DNA of 64,000 bases from Glandiceps talaboti (GCF_964340395.1 NC_135560.1:7680598-7744597), one strand, 5' to 3'. Shown: positions 36,934 through 51,700, numbered from the stretch's first letter. Translations and numbers: made by a program. The notes: a model not told the origin generated them from the letters alone.

Positions 36934-37281
36934 TATCTGCTTACCGCCGTTAACAAAAACACTCTATCTCCTTCACATCAGTATACGTTTACAATAGGCG
37001 TAAACAAATTGTTCCGGTTACCCGACTCCACCTAGTTTTTCACACTGACCCGAAACTTTTTACCGTATTTGACAAAAAGATAATAAAATCACGAAAATTG
37101 TGTGAAGTTCCGCAAGAAATAGGGGATGTGGAAACCGACATCAACTTAAAAAGACATATAAAAGTGTTCTTCCAATCTGTAATGGCTGCACATCTGATAG
37201 GAATGAAACCAATAACACAGAGACCATATGGAAAAGAACGGAGAATATATCTCAGTACTTGAATTAGACACTCACATATGG

Positions 37282-37335
<54 letters not shown>

Positions 37336-37862
37336 CCCACCAATTCTCAAATTGAATGTAATCGGAACCACATAATTATTTAAGCCTTATTATACATTCA
37401 CAAGTGTCTGTGGCTATGGGTGATGCTGTAAAACTGTTTCGTCCCGTTTTAACTTTCAGGGTGTTATCCCCGGCCATTGTTATTCAAAATATATTGTAAA
37501 TATTTTGGCAAAGATCAAGCAAGGTTTTATTATTTGTTATTAACACAAAGATGTAGTAACATTAGCGATGTTTGCCAGACGACACTCTCTTTCAGGTTAT
37601 GCAAGTATTTACTGGCAGTATATATACGCGCTCCGTATAGATCTTGCTTGTCAATTGAGTAGATCTATTGTGACGACTCAGTGACATAGCAAGGACATCA
37701 AACAAAAAAACTCGCCAGGTCACAGGACGTACCAGTCTGTACTTTGTAAACGTGCATGTAGGTTGTAAGCTAAGTTAACAGTGTCAGCGCAGAACTGTGT
37801 TCAAATCTCCAATTTACAATTTACGTCACGGCCAGGGTACACGAATCTACGGCGTTGGTTTT
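36934..37862. other. Upstream region of the plus-strand arylsulfatase gene
   Basis: A (TA)n microsatellite at 37286-37334 and a TATATATA word at about 37619-37626, which is a candidate TATA box some 240 bases before the chosen start codon. No gene is seen. Confidence 0.4.
37286..37334. repeat. (TA)n tract
   Basis: A pure AT dinucleotide run of about 49 bases. Confidence 0.94.
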
Positions 37863-40159
37863 ATGAATATGACCATGGCCAAATCTACCCTAGCTTTAAT
37901 GTTCGTGTCGGCAATCTTGGCGAAGCCAGCCTGTTTTGAATCTCCACCACACATTCTCTTCATTTTAGCAGACGACTACGGTTGGCATGATATAGGCTAT
38001 CACGACTCAATATTGAAAACGCCAAATTTAGACAAGTTGGCCGCCGAAGGTGTAAAACTAGAAAACTACTACGTACAACCGATATGTACACCAACACGGA
38101 GTCAGTTGATGACCGAACGATATCAGGTAGGTATAGAATATAGCTAATATGGCACTTGGTAGTCGGGTGTTATCGACGTATACATACCCATACATGTGTG
38201 TTGGCACTCATCAGGAAGTAATGGTAATATGCCGTACATTGCACCTTTTCAATCATTGCAATGCAATGTAGGTCAGACAGTGCGGGTCTCTGATGCGAAA
38301 GGTCGCGCAGTGTTGGGGGAACTGTACATGTTTTTTAATACAACGCACAAATTCCTCCGAAGTCTTGATTAGAGACTAGAGTTCCGAACACTTTGACAGC
38401 ACAGTCAACTGACACTCTACAGACTGGGGAGCACATGATATGTTACATCTTAATGGCATTAGAGGAAACCAGCGTTTCGCCTATTTAGTAATGTGGGCCT
38501 AAAGCTCCTTAATAAGTAGGTGTTTACTGCCAAACAACGCACCAAAATACTTCAACTAAAGTGACTGACCTTTCACCTATATATTCCGACAACTATATTT
38601 CATTCTATGTCCCTATAAGGTTTTCATTTTCCACAAAGTCAAACAGCAGTTGAGAAAAATCGATATTCGTGATTTTTTCAAAACTTAACAACTCACACCA
38701 CAATAGTCTAATGTCACATTTTAACCAACAAGGCGCGTAAATGTACCACAACATATATATTTTTTTAATCTGGAAAAATCGTGAATCTTAAAGGTTTTCG
38801 AAAGCGATGCAAGACATTTTACAATATATAGTTGAAAAGTGGGAATGCCAATACCAGAAGTACTACCCGTTTCATGTTAGTGTTCACTGGCTCTGTTTGA
38901 TACAACTTCGCAGAAACCCATAAGAAACTACATACAGCAAGATCCCAATTTCTTGCTACATGTTACAAGACGTAGATACGCGGGCGCTAATAATGTTTTG
39001 ATGTCTGCATTTGGTGTCTCTATATGGTGGCACGTTAGACATTTCATTTAGACAAAATGTTCTCAACGTAACACGTGGTTGTCCTTTATTAAGATCCACA
39101 CAGGCCTACAACATGGTGTTATTCTACCAGAACAACCAAACTGTTTACCAACTGACGAAGTAACACTAGCTCAGAAATTGAAAGAAGTCGGATATTCTAC
39201 ACATATCGTTGGTAAATGGCATTTAGGATTCTATAAAGAAGCATGTCTACCAACTCATCGAGGTTTTGATTCCTTCTTTGGTATGTATTTAGGCCTAAAA
39301 AATTGTGGTTCCGATTACGCTCAATTTTAGAATAGGTGGGGTACGTAGGTCGATTTGTCAATTTTTTTTTCATATGTGAGTGTCTAGTTCAGGTAGTTAT
39401 ATTTTCCGTTGTTTTCCATATGGTCTCTGTGTTTTTGGATTCTTCTCATCAGATGTACAGCCATTACAGATTGGAAGAACAGTTTTATATTGTCTCGCGA
39501 TTTCATTTTTTTCTCGAATGCGTAAACAAAGTTTAGGGTCGAGATAACCGGAAGTAAACTATTTTTAAGGCCTTACCTATATCATCAATTGAAAATAATT
39601 GATAGGCGAAACAGTAATCTACACAAAAGTGATGATAACACCAAGGGGTGTTATTAAAAGTAAGTCTTGAGTGATTTCCCCAGTGTGAAAATCAGTTGTC
39701 TGCATAGAAAAAGTTTGTCCTGTGATTATTCCAGAATATCTTTAATCTGCAAATATTATTGGCTGAGTGGAGGTCACGTGTCATTGTGTCATTACTTTTT
39801 TTACAGGCTATTTGACTGGGGCAGAAGATTATTATACTCACATTGTTGAAAATGGTAAAGATCTGAGGAGAAATGAAATTGAAGTGGCCACGAATTACTC
39901 TGGACAGTATTCAGCAATGATATTTACGAAAGAAGCACAGAAAATTATTCAGACACATAATTCAGAGAAGGTACACTTTTTATGGAATTACAAGAGAAGA
40001 AAATAAATCCAGTTAAGCTATCATGATTTGTAGGAATAGTTTTGGAGATGTATGGTGGTAGACTGTCGTCGCCGTTGCTGGCGCTTCTGTTAACCATAAG
40101 CCACACTTCAGACAAACAAACAAACAAACAAACAAACAAACAAACAAACAAACAAACAA

Positions 40160-40197
<38 letters not shown>

Positions 40198-43138
40198 TGA
40201 GGAATGTACTCAGCAACGAAGCTGTCCGTCTTGTATCGAGGCTAAAAGACAATATAACCTATAGATAATGAGGATAATATCTAACTGGTAAAAAAATTAA
40301 GTATGATGTAAACTCCAAATAGTACACTTTTATTAAAAATACTGGAATTAATAAATCTGAGAAATCTAACTATCACGCTCATTTTTAGGCTACTACAGAC
40401 AGGATTGGTAAGTTTGAGTGTATTACTCAACAATATGTCTACGAAATTGCTGTTTTTCAATAACATTAAAGTATTGTACTATTAGGACAGGATTACCATC
40501 GATTGTTGGGTTATCTACTTCATACGTCTATATGTCTACTTCGTGTTTCTTTTTTGTGGGACAAATTTTGAGGCGTTACACTTACTGTTAAAAGTTAAAA
40601 CCCATAATAATAAAGTTTGTTAATCACCTAAGAAGTCGATTGGAAATGGCGTATTTATACTTAAAAATGTTAATATTGTCAGATTACAACACAAAGTACA
40701 CTGATTCTGTCCTTGTCATAAACACCCATTGTTTGTGTTTCTTTATGTCAGCCAATGTTTTTATATATCTGCCATTGCAATCAGTTCATAATCCGCTTCA
40801 AGTTCCAAAGCAATGCATAGAGGAATACGAAGGTCTCATTAAAGATCAACAACGCCAATCCCATGAGTTCACAGTTTGCCTCATGTACTTAAGACATTTT
40901 CATTTTTTTTTTCATTTAGCCGTTATTTTTATACCTGCCATTTCAATCCGTACATGCACCATTAGAAGTTCCGGTACATTATAGCGATGAATACAAAGGT
41001 ATTATTGAAGATAAGCAACGCCGAACGTATGCTGGCATGGTAACGTGTATGGATGAAGCCATCGGAAACATCACCGAAACTTTACGGAAATCGCCGATGT
41101 GGAACAACACAGTGATTGTGTTTTCAACAGGTAGGAAATGCATCAATATACTTTCCATCCATTGAATAATAAGACATCGGTGCAATTCAGTGAGAACGTT
41201 GCTACCTTCATACATGCGGTTGCTATGCATCATTTTTACAGGGAACCTAAAAATGGGTGAAACTTCTTGAATACTTTGCTTTATATACATTATTGTGAAA
41301 TAGCTTTCGCTTGCACTCAGCTTGAGGCAATAATTGGAGCTGAGAATCATGTAGGAATGTCAAGGAACAAGAACTTGAACAGAATGTGTTATTACATCCC
41401 CTAAAATATGACCAAACTACATTTTTCGATCAGATAATGGCGGACAAATACTTGCTGGTGGAAACAATTGGCCACATCGCGGCTGGAAGGGTTCATTATG
41501 GGAAGGTGGTGTGCATGGTATTGGATTTGTACACAGTCCCCTCCTGGAGAAGAAAGTGAAAGGCACTCTGAACAATGAATTGATCCATGTCAGTGACTGG
41601 TTTCCAACTTTGGTCAATTTATCGGGTGGTTCATTGAATGGTACCAAACCATTGGATAGCTATAATCAGTGGCAAACTATAAGGTAATATTTGCTGTATG
41701 ACGAATATGTAGCCTATCTTCCCCATAGAAATGATGTCTCACGTTTCCTTTTCGGATACACTTTTTCATTTATATATTTATTTATCTAGAATCAACATTA
41801 TTTTCACAAAAGTTCACACCTTGTCTTCTCCATTGAAAAGAAATTGACGGAGCATTCATTCATATTTCCGAATCCCTCTGTTTCGACGAAACATGCATGT
41901 GCCAAGACATTTCTTGTTCAAGGTAGGCTGAGTTAGGTCGTTCTATTCCAAAATTAAAAGACCAATTTCTTCCACTTATCATTCATCATTCAATCTCTGT
42001 CTTGATTTGTTGTTCTGTGAGCACAGGTAACAGATTTATTTCAAAAAATGACACAAACATCTCAGCTAAAATTGATCTTTAAGTAAATTATCATTCTGAT
42101 AGAGTATACATAAATCCCATTATGTCTTACAGCAAGGGTGAGTTATCTCCGAGGAAAGAGTTACTCCATAACATTGATTTATTGTACCCGTCACCACCAA
42201 GCAATACTTGTGATTGCATTACTCATTTTGACAACGATACAGCCTTTAACACATCAATACATGCTGCCTTAAGAGTAGGAGATTGGAAGATATTGACAGG
42301 CTATCCAGGTAGGTACAAAAGTAAAATTACCAAAAAATATTTGTTCACTTATCAGGTCAGTCTCGAAATAAAAAAAAAATTATTCTCTCTCGATGGTGAT
42401 AAAAAAAAAGTGCATCTGAGCGAAAATTATCGTTCATTGCTGAAATTTGGAATCTAATAAAACAAATTTAAATAGATCAAGTTCAAAGTTTCCTTCTAAC
42501 TGTTAAATATGATTAGGAAATGAAAGAATCACCAACACGTACACATACGCTTACATTTCTTTTCACTTTTTAAAAACATTTTAACCGACCGATCGACCCA
42601 TCTACGTGTAAGTCATTGGTTCTGTAGTGTCAAAAGTATTTGACAAAACGTTCAAAATCTCCATTAAATTTCTTGATTGTTCATACATTATGTTTGCGAA
42701 GGTATAATTACTCATATACACATGTATTCCTCAATTCAGCTGGAAATTACTCGTGACCTAATGAGTTCAACTATACGTCTTCGACTCACAGTGACAAGGC
42801 CCCTTAGGTCACTCGTATTTTACCTTGATTGAGTAATAATATCTAATTATTGCCATCCTGTATGTTCTCTAGGGAATAGTAGTTGGATACCGCCACCTGA
42901 GTCAGGAAAGTCGCCAGTTCATCCACATGAGAGCACCGACAAGAAGATATGGCTGTTCAACATAAAAAATGATCCGAATGAGAAAACAGATTTGTCTCAG
43001 TTTGAATTGGAAATAGTAAACAAACTACTCCAGAAGTTACAAGATTACTATCAAACGTCAGTTCCGGTTAGATTCCCTGCGAATGACCCCGCAAGTGACC
43101 CTAAATTACACGGGGGTGCATGGGGTCCCTGGCAATAG
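37863..43138 (+). CDS. ARSB: Arylsulfatase B-like sulfatase, copy 1
   Basis: Seven exons: 37863-38126, 39094-39280, 39807-39970, 40920-41130, 41434-41683, 42133-42308, 42873-43138, giving 505 residues. The start at 37863 leads into a hydrophobic signal peptide ([11 protein letters not shown]). Active-site elements are present: [10 protein letters not shown] (metal-binding Asp37, Asp38), CTPTR (Cys75, the residue converted to formylglycine), GKWHLG, LPFQSVH, TDNGGQ and the C-terminal HGGAWGPW. The family (N-acetylgalactosamine 4-sulfatase) removes sulfate from glycosaminoglycans in lysosomes; marine invertebrates may use it on other sulfated glycans. One change stands out: the very conserved Gly of TGRYQ is Glu85 here (TERYQ), while the paralogue at 45766-53747 keeps Gly. 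Splice sites are intact, so the gene looks expressed, but its activity is uncertain. Confidence 0.92.
40108..40197. repeat. CAAA and CAGA microsatellite
   Basis: A CAAA run that passes into CAGA, in intron 3 of arylsulfatase copy 1. Confidence 0.94.
40756..40880 (+). pseudogene. Relic of arylsulfatase exon 4
   Basis: The translation contains [29 protein letters not shown] and further similarity to the first half of the real exon 4 at 40920-41130. The copy lies about 40 bases before that exon, stops before the Tyr-Ala-Gly-Met segment, and no matching acceptor-to-donor exon can be built from it. It is a decayed tandem exon duplicate inside intron 3. Confidence 0.72.
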
Positions 43139-43207
43139 ATATTTTTCTCAAAGAATCGCGTCAATGTGTATCATTCTGTATGTGAATTAATGAATTCTTT
43201 TGTTATG

Positions 43208-43213
43208 AATAAA
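43208..43213 (+). terminator. Polyadenylation signal of arylsulfatase copy 1
   Basis: AATAAA 70 bases after the stop codon. Confidence 0.6.
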
Positions 43214-43419
43214 TACATTCTTTTGTTATATTGGACTAACGTAACATTTACAGACACCCCGATTTGATAAGTTAGCAAGTTAACGAAAATGGAATTTTAA
43301 ATACCAACAAACTCTTCGTACTAAAAATGATTTTAATTATTATAGATAAATTGATATTTCACGATCACGCCCTGAAAAACGAGTTGAAATAAAACTCTAA
43401 TACCCTTTCCTAGACTCAC

Positions 43420-43428
43420 GCACGCACG

Positions 43429-43500
<72 letters not shown>
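43420..43500. repeat. (CG)/(CA)n tract
   Basis: Short ACGC/GC units followed by a pure CA run. Confidence 0.95.
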
Positions 43501-43502
<2 letters not shown>

Positions 43503-44006
43503 TAACTCGCCTATCCTCTCAACCCAACCCAAACCCAACTACTTGTATACAGCAAAGTTGGCAAATTGGTAAGTGCATATGTAGTATAGAATCTAGTAAA
43601 GGAATCGAGAATAGTGTACATATACATTCCAATATATTAAAAACTTGACACGAGATTACCTCTCTCTTTAGCCATATGCATATTCTATTGTCAACTTGAT
43701 CTTCAAATAAACATCACTATTGATACCAACTCAGGAGATGGACCGATGGTCAATTGGTATATTTTGCGCCCTCTGTAGATAAATGTGAGAGAGGGATATC
43801 CATTTTTAGCTGATTCTGATTATATGTTAGATCATCTAAGGTGGCACTAGAGGTGGAGGGGCACGAAATATTTTGCTCATTATTTGAACCAAACTGAACT
43901 TCATGAGTGGTCGTTTGGTCATTATCGAATGCATTTGCAAAATGTCTTGTGGTTTTACCGCAATGAATTCTTAAACCTATGGCATGAGACTGCAAAGAGA
44001 ATGTTG

Positions 44007-44056
44007 CTCTCTCTCTCTCTCTCTCCCTCTCTCCCTCCCTCCCTCCCCCTCTCCCT

Positions 44057-44091
<35 letters not shown>

Positions 44092-44092
44092 A
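44007..44092. repeat. (CT)n tract with CCCT interruptions
   Basis: A CT dinucleotide run broken by CCCT units. Confidence 0.93.
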
Positions 44093-45727
44093 CCAAATTT
44101 TGTTAATATACACTGCAGTGTGACACGTAGCAGTGTGACGCGTAGCAAAAATGTAGAGAATTGGCTGTACTCATACCAATAAGTGCATACTTTTCAGTGA
44201 CATCAGTTAATACATTAAGATGAACCAATATTCCAACGTATTCATTCTATATTTCATTCAGAATAAGATACAGAGCAAGTTTGTATTTTTCATGACAAAT
44301 TGGTTTAAACACATATGGCCAGTTCAGACGTCAGTAAAAAGTGCCGTCCTTGCTGATCAGTCTATACCGAGACTGTAACAAGCGATACCAATTGTATTTA
44401 CTTAACTAATTCATCTTCCTCACTGATATGTAAATTTTGTTTTCTTTTCGACCTCTGGCAAATAAATAATAATGATATATGGAAATATCACATGGATAAG
44501 AAGAGGGGTATCCCCCTCCCACATTAAATACATTTTGGGAAATTACAGTCCAGGAGTCATTTCATGGCATCAAAATGACAAATACACCTGTTGTTTTCCA
44601 AAGTAACACCCCCCTCCCACCTACATACACTTTTTAAAAAATAACCCCCCCCCCCCAACAAAAAAACAACAAACGCCCTCGGTAAGTTACAAATGACCAG
44701 TCCACAGTGACCACTGGTGGCGCAAAAGCTAGCGAGTGACTAGTCTAGTCAGGAGTGTTTTGCTGTCAGTGACTTTAAACTAATTGGATTGGTTCAAAGT
44801 TTTCATTTTGGTTATCCCTGATTAACAACCAATGGCAATGGCATTCTATGTTCTTTTTTTTCTGAATTGTATTACAGGCACAATTTTCAAAATTATTGCT
44901 ATCATCTATGTGAACCATTTCAGGTGGGGGTCCCTGGATACTTATTAGCTTTGCAATAGCTATCTTCCCAGGTCACATATGTCTTGCTAAATTCCACATT
45001 GAATTGTTTCATTTACATACCAAGATTTACACCTCAAAATTTACAGCTTTACATTGTTATGGTTTATTATTATATTGATTCTATTATATTTCATGTGTAC
45101 CATCTACTTTTATTACTACTTTATACTTTATGTTGTTACTTCATATGTACCTTTCGTATGTGCAATATCATTTGTGTATTTAATGTCATTCTTGTTTGTA
45201 GGTGTGTATGTGTGACAAATAAATAAATAAATAAATAAACAACAGCTCTGAATTGATTATTCTTCAGGAAAATGCTTTCTTTCAATAACAAAAGTCACAT
45301 GTATTTATTGAATAAAATTTCTGGTTCGGAATGATTTGTGGTATGTATTTTTTTTGTCGATTTACTACCCCCTCTGCCCAACCACCCAACACATTGGTAC
45401 ATATATATATATCTATTTTATTTTATTTATTGTTTGGATCAGGCTAAAGGCCCATATAAAAGAAATACACCAGGAATTTTCAAGAAAATACATATAAAAA
45501 ATCCTCAAAAACCAAACTATAAAAAAAAACCATATAGTGATATAAATCAATAAAGAATATCTCTCCAATGCACTGGAGTCGTGGTACATACATGAATAAA
45601 CACACTGTACATAAACATTACTATCTAAAACTCTCTTGACAAAATTATAAACACTTTTCCAGACAAGTTCACCAAAAGACTCCTTACATTCTTGATACAC
45701 TATTTTGAGTGATTGTTTGTTGAATAT

Positions 45728-45729
<2 letters not shown>

Positions 45730-45764
<35 letters not shown>
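45730..45764. repeat. (GT)n tract at the 3' end of arylsulfatase copy 2
   Basis: A GT run that ends right at the stop codon of the minus-strand gene, so its 3' UTR starts with CA repeats. Confidence 0.93.
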
Positions 45765-45765
<1 letters not shown>

Positions 45766-48700
45766 CTATTCCCAGGGTCCCCACACACCACCATGAAGTT
45801 TGGGGTTACTTTTGGGGTCAAACAGAGGATATACAGTTGGAACTGCAGTATTTTGGTAAGCTTCCAATCTCTCTAGAAGTTCGTTGACTTTTTCAACTTC
45901 AGATTCAGATAGGTCTGTTTTCTCATCCGGGTCCTTCTTGATGTTAAATAACCACAGCTTTTTCCCGGGTTTCTCATGGGGATGGATTGGGACCATTCCT
46001 GATTCTGGAGGTGGTATCCAACTTCCGTTTCCTACAATATAAAGACAGTGCAATATGATGTTACTCTGAATACATCGTGTCATCAACACATCGTTGTTAA
46101 CTTCAACAAAACTAGTATATAAAATGAGTATATGAAGAACTCTTTCAAAAAGTCTACACTGATGATGTAATCTTTCACCCACCTGGATTCCCAGTTATCA
46201 ATTTCCAATCTCCAACTCTCAAAGCAGCACGAATGGATGTATTAAACGAGGTTCCATTCCACCATTCACCAGACACAGTGTCGTTGGATAATGGCATTAA
46301 TGGGTCGATGTTGTGAAGTAATTCTTTTCTTGGAGATGGCGTACCTTCACTGTACATAAATAAATAAGTAAATAAATAAATAAACAAACAAATCAATTAA
46401 ATGTACAGTTTTTTTCTATGAAACACATAAGGGAGTGTACACTTTTAACTTCCGGGGTGGAGGTTTTTTTAAGGGCCATCAAATTTTCCCAACAAAAAAT
46501 AGGTGGACACTGATCTAATATATCATGTTTCATGGGGGATTAATTTTTTGGAAATGAAATGAGTCGCATTGAATTCTGCAACTTCTCAACAAACCCTGAC
46601 CACAAATACATGTAGCTAAGGATTCACCATCTATGTCATCGTGTGATTCACTTTCACTGTCAGTGTCATTCAGATTCTCTCAGTTATTCCAATTTAATAC
46701 ATCACTGTCATTGTCACTAACCACTATCTGTGACTTCACCGAGTCCTGAGTCCATTGCTATATACAACTTTATCATTCACTATACACATTCTTTGGAGCA
46801 GGCAAGACATTTATCATCTTCACCCTCTATTAAAATGAAAGTAATTTCGAGTTTTACATCGGAAATCTATGCGAAACACAAATATTACCTTATAGTTTGC
46901 CACTGGTTGTAGCCATCCAATGGTTTGGTACCATTCAAAGAACCACCCGATAAATTGACCAAAGTTGGAAACCAGTCACTGACATGGATCAATTCATTAT
47001 TTAGAGTGCCTTTCACGTTCTTCTCCAGGAGGGGACTGTGTACAAATCCAACACCGTGCATACCACCTTCCCATAATGAACCCTTCCAGCCTCGATGTGG
47101 CCAATTGTTTCCACCATTAAGTATTTGTCCGCCATTATCTAATATAATGATCATTAATCCCCAAATATATATAATGTGTTTTCTGTATATCACACATCAA
47201 GGATAAAAAGTATTGCATAGTGCAGTGATTATGAAAATATTTGAAATGTGCGGAACTAAGTGAATGCCTATCTATGAGTGCAATTTTTCTACTATTTACT
47301 ATATGTTCACTTATCACACATCATTTAATAATAATAATAATAATTTAAATTCAAAGGATGGAGAATATACATGTCTATTTATGCTCACACTTTATATACC
47401 CTTTCCAGCTCTTTTGTTTCTTTGTTTCCTTATTCTGATGAGGGCAGTGATTATGCCTGCTCTCTGAATATAGTTGTTTGATGTACAAATGCATAATTTA
47501 AGTCTCTATAAATTCATTTGGAATAGATTTGACCATGGAAGTCTATCCTAGTGTTTGTACACTAAAAGATTACAGAGAAACTGGAATACACTACTAACCG
47601 GTGGAAAAAACAATTACAGAATTGTTTAACATCGGAGATCTTCGTAAAGCTTCAGTAACGTTTCCGATGGCTTCATCCATACACGTCACCATGCCAGCTA
47701 AGGTTTGGCGTTTCTCATCTTCAATAAGACCTTTGTATTCATCGCTATAATGTACAGGAACTTCTGATGGTGCATGTACGGATTGAAATGGTAGGTATAA
47801 AAATAATGGCTAGATTGAAGAAAAAGAAGAATCTACGTGAGATATTTCATAATTAGCATAGACCCTTAGTAATGTCAGGATGTAGTCACAAAATAAGTTA
47901 CGGCACATCTTTCCAACATATCAGGTACTTTATCTGGTCATATAAACACGTACATTGTTTTAATAATGTGACAGTTACATAAAATAATATAAAAAGTACA
48001 TAAATAAATTTATGGAATTTTCCATGAGCACTTTAATGTTAAAGTATTGATATTGAGTTTTCATTAAAAAAATCAAACACTTGTTTATTTCATAATATCA
48101 GTTCAGGTATAACCAGGTACAATTATATCATCGCCGAAAGGCGGGAAAAGGTCATTTTACATCATTACAAAGGTCAATCGAAACAGATATACTGTATTCC
48201 ACAATTCTTGGTAATGTCTGTGATAAATATCTAAAGAACGAAGTGCACTTATATGTGTCTAGTTTTAATAATGAAATATCACTATATAGTATTCATTTCT
48301 TATCTTTCGTGCTTTCAAGTTTCACAAATCCTACCTTCTCGGGATCGTGTCTTTCTATGATCTCTTGTGCTTCTTTTGCAAATATCATGGCCGAGTACTG
48401 ACCTATGTAATTTTGGGCCACTTCTTTCTCGTTTCTACGAAGGTCAAAACCATTCTGTTTGATGTGGGTATAGTAGTCTTCTGAGCCGAGCAAATAGCCT
48501 ATAAAAGTGATGATGTCATAATCATTAGGAATAAAGGAGCCTTCAGTATTTACAGAGGGAAGGGGCAGAGGAAATCACACATGGTTTGTTAAATAAAACA
48601 TGACCCCCCCCCATTCTCCATTTGTAAGAAGTGACCCTCCCCTTTGTCCCATTTTGTAAAACATGTCCCTCCTCATGACAATTGCATATTTAATCAATTA

Positions 48701-51700
48701 CACCTTCTAAATATATTTAACCAAAACAGACTTCAGATTTGCACTTTTCATGTACGACTTACTCAATGGTAACTTGCCACATCATTTCACACAATATTGT
48801 TCTTTCCCACTCACTATTATAATATACGTCACAAAATATATCTGTGTGGGCTAGGACGTCAGGTGAATTTATCAATAAAACTATGTAAATCCACTTATAC
48901 ATATTTATATAGACGCATTGGAGTCGGAACTAGCAAAGGGCATACCGTCAATAAGCAGTAACACAGCCACAAACTTTGACCAACTAAGAGTAATTGACAT
49001 TTTGCTGGGGAGTCTGATGCGCCCTCTACGACAAATTCCTGAGTAACACACACACGGGGAGTGTGAGAGTCTGCCGTAAAGATGTTTTAGTATTTTAAAT
49101 GCCTGACTGTAAAACGTTGAGTGTCGGCATTTTTGTCAATTGTTATAAATTTAAAGACGAAAAAAAAACGTTTGATGGATGACAATTTTTTTGTCATCGT
49201 GAGCATGTGCTTCTCACAGAATCAGGTGCCCGCAGAAGTATTGCCCACACTCCGAGTTTAGCATAAGTTCAGAAGTACGGCGTCGATACACACGTACACG
49301 ATCTCAAGTCAAATGATTTTCCTTCAAAGTTTTGTTTTTCAAAATTCGGTGAAGGCTGTTTTATGATTGATTTAAACTTGTTCTATTTCCAAAAGCCACG
49401 GTGTCATCTCTGAAAGCAGTCAATCTTAACTAAACTACATGTATTACTATTCACGTCGTATTCGTTTCTAGACTAAAAGGCTAATAATATAACATCACCG
49501 TGTCACATGTGCGAGTACGAGTTCACATCGATACAATTACCACAAGCGATGTATTTCAAAACAAATGCATGCGGTACGGTGAATACTGATCGAGCCAAGT
49601 TTGGTCTCCGTAGCGGTAAATATAATCCCAGTATGTCTCTACGATGTTAGTCGATGTCATGACTAGCTGTGATAGTGCCAACAAATATTGAACATTTTAT
49701 GAACGGCTTAGATACATTTTAAGAGTCGCTTTCCTGAATAAAACAACCATTTTCAGATTGCATGCCGACATGGGCGACACATCAAGTAATCAAAGACACA
49801 ACAATAAACAAATCAAAGCAACTGTGTTTATTTATAGCAATCTGCGGATGGAAATCATGATTTTCCCAGGGAATGATACGTAACACACGTCAATATTACA
49901 CTGAGGACCTAACTGAAACATTTTAATTTTGCTCACATTGTACATTTGAGTCGTCATGGACTATCGAACAGGCAATTTCAGGAACGACGATTTGCATCAT
50001 ACTCATAGACCTCATGTTTGCTTGTACCGCGCCGTTCACACGTGTGAGCTCACACTGTAGGCAAACTCGCTCTGTCTTCTTTGGCTAATGGAATGCGTAT
50101 GGTTGCCTGCAGACACAAATTTATGGTTGTCTGCAGACACAATTTTTTGCTATGTAATTTTTATTGAAAATGCGTAAAATACATAAGATTTGCTGTAGTC
50201 CGGTGCGTAGTTTCAGAGGGAGTAATTCGAAACTCTAGTCTGTCCTCCAAGGTCATATTCATAATCTACCGTCACCCCGCACGTACAAGTTACGTCTGCA
50301 AGCATGAGTCATGACTAGATATGATCACACGGAAACACTGTCCCTCCATTCTCAGCCAAGGCCTCGTAACGAAGTTTGGAACGTCTTTTACCTAGTTTCG
50401 TTTTCGGCATCGTGGTAGTGTGTGCCAAATATGGTAGTGAGTCTTCGAGGGTTGTCCAACGGCAGCTAAAAGTTTTCATATCACGCTGTAGAAAGTAACT
50501 GAGTGACAGTATGCTCCGTATTGAAATCAAAGATACGCATGCGCAATATGCATGAGTTGTGATGTCCCCCTAGCCTTGACACAGTTGATCGCATTACCGA
50601 AACGCTACATATTAGCAATGTAAGCGGCCATATATCAGAGTGTTAACCTGTTTTCAAGCCATATTACGATTTTCATTCATTCTAGAGGGTTCAAAGAGAC
50701 AGAATCACTTACGCGTTCGCAAGTATTGTTTTTACAAGTACCGCAAAATGGTTGAGAAGTTGTCAAAAAATGGGATTTTTTTGCCTTTTTGACCATTTAG
50801 AACGTTTCTTCATTTTACTCGTTCTAGCTTATTATACATGCTAGGGAATTCGGGTTTGTTTTATTTGATAATTGAGATGAAGGACGAGAAACTGGTTAGA
50901 GGGATTTTTTGTTAGTGAAACAGGCACTCGGCACTACTTTGTTGAAAATGGGGTACGCATACAACAAAATTTGCCTTTTTGACAATTAATTTGAAGCATT
51001 TTGGATCAAAATTTCAAAATTTTGTCTAGACAGATTTTGACATGTATATTTATGATCACAACTGTAAAAAAAAAATTTAAAAAAAATCAAAATTGCCTAT
51101 TACAGAGTGGAAAATATGAAAAATATGATATAATAATATACACAGGTGTCAAATTTCATCATAATTTAAACAAACTCTACTTTAATGTTTTTAATGTTAT
51201 GATGAATATTAAAGGGACAAACTCAGAAAATTTGGTGTCAATATCTTTATTTTTAACAAAGTTACAACAATATTTGTACAATAAAGAATTGGATGAAAAA
51301 TAGCCTATACAACAACCTTAAGGGCAATATTTCAATCCCAAGGATAAATATACTAAATGTTAATCAATATTCCCATTATATGTATACATACAAATTAAAT
51401 GATTTTGACTGCATTAGAAAGCTACATATAAAGTGACAAACAGTAAAAAAACTGGCCGGTTACCTTTCTCTTATAATCATACACAATCTAGTTAGTATCT
51501 AAAACGTGCTTTCTATGTTAAGTTGTGCATACTCTGCCTGATGTGGTCACTTGTAAACGTTCCCTGATATCATTGTCATCATCATCACCTAATTCACCTT
51601 CAGTATTGCCATTATCAGTGTCACTCTCATCTGACTCACTGTCACTACTTGAGTCAATAATGTATCACTGTCTGTGTTCTATATTACATTCAATACTAAA

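Larger units (their letters stand above)
43214..45765. other. Intergenic region between the convergent arylsulfatase genes
   Basis: It holds CA, CT and GT microsatellites, a C-run repeat at about 44510-44670 and AT-rich sequence. Several TTTATT words at 45420-45435 could be polyadenylation signals of the minus-strand gene. No further gene is seen. Confidence 0.55.

Noticed and set aside
50315-50530. Minus-strand frame with a basic N-terminal stretch ([14 protein letters not shown]) in an arylsulfatase intron
   Set aside because: It is short, has no recognised domain and no splice partner that I could find; possibly a fragment of a transposon gene.
51001-51303. Open frame of 100 aa
   Set aside because: Composition is set by AT-rich sequence (Lys, Asn, Ile, Phe) and there is no domain or splice context.
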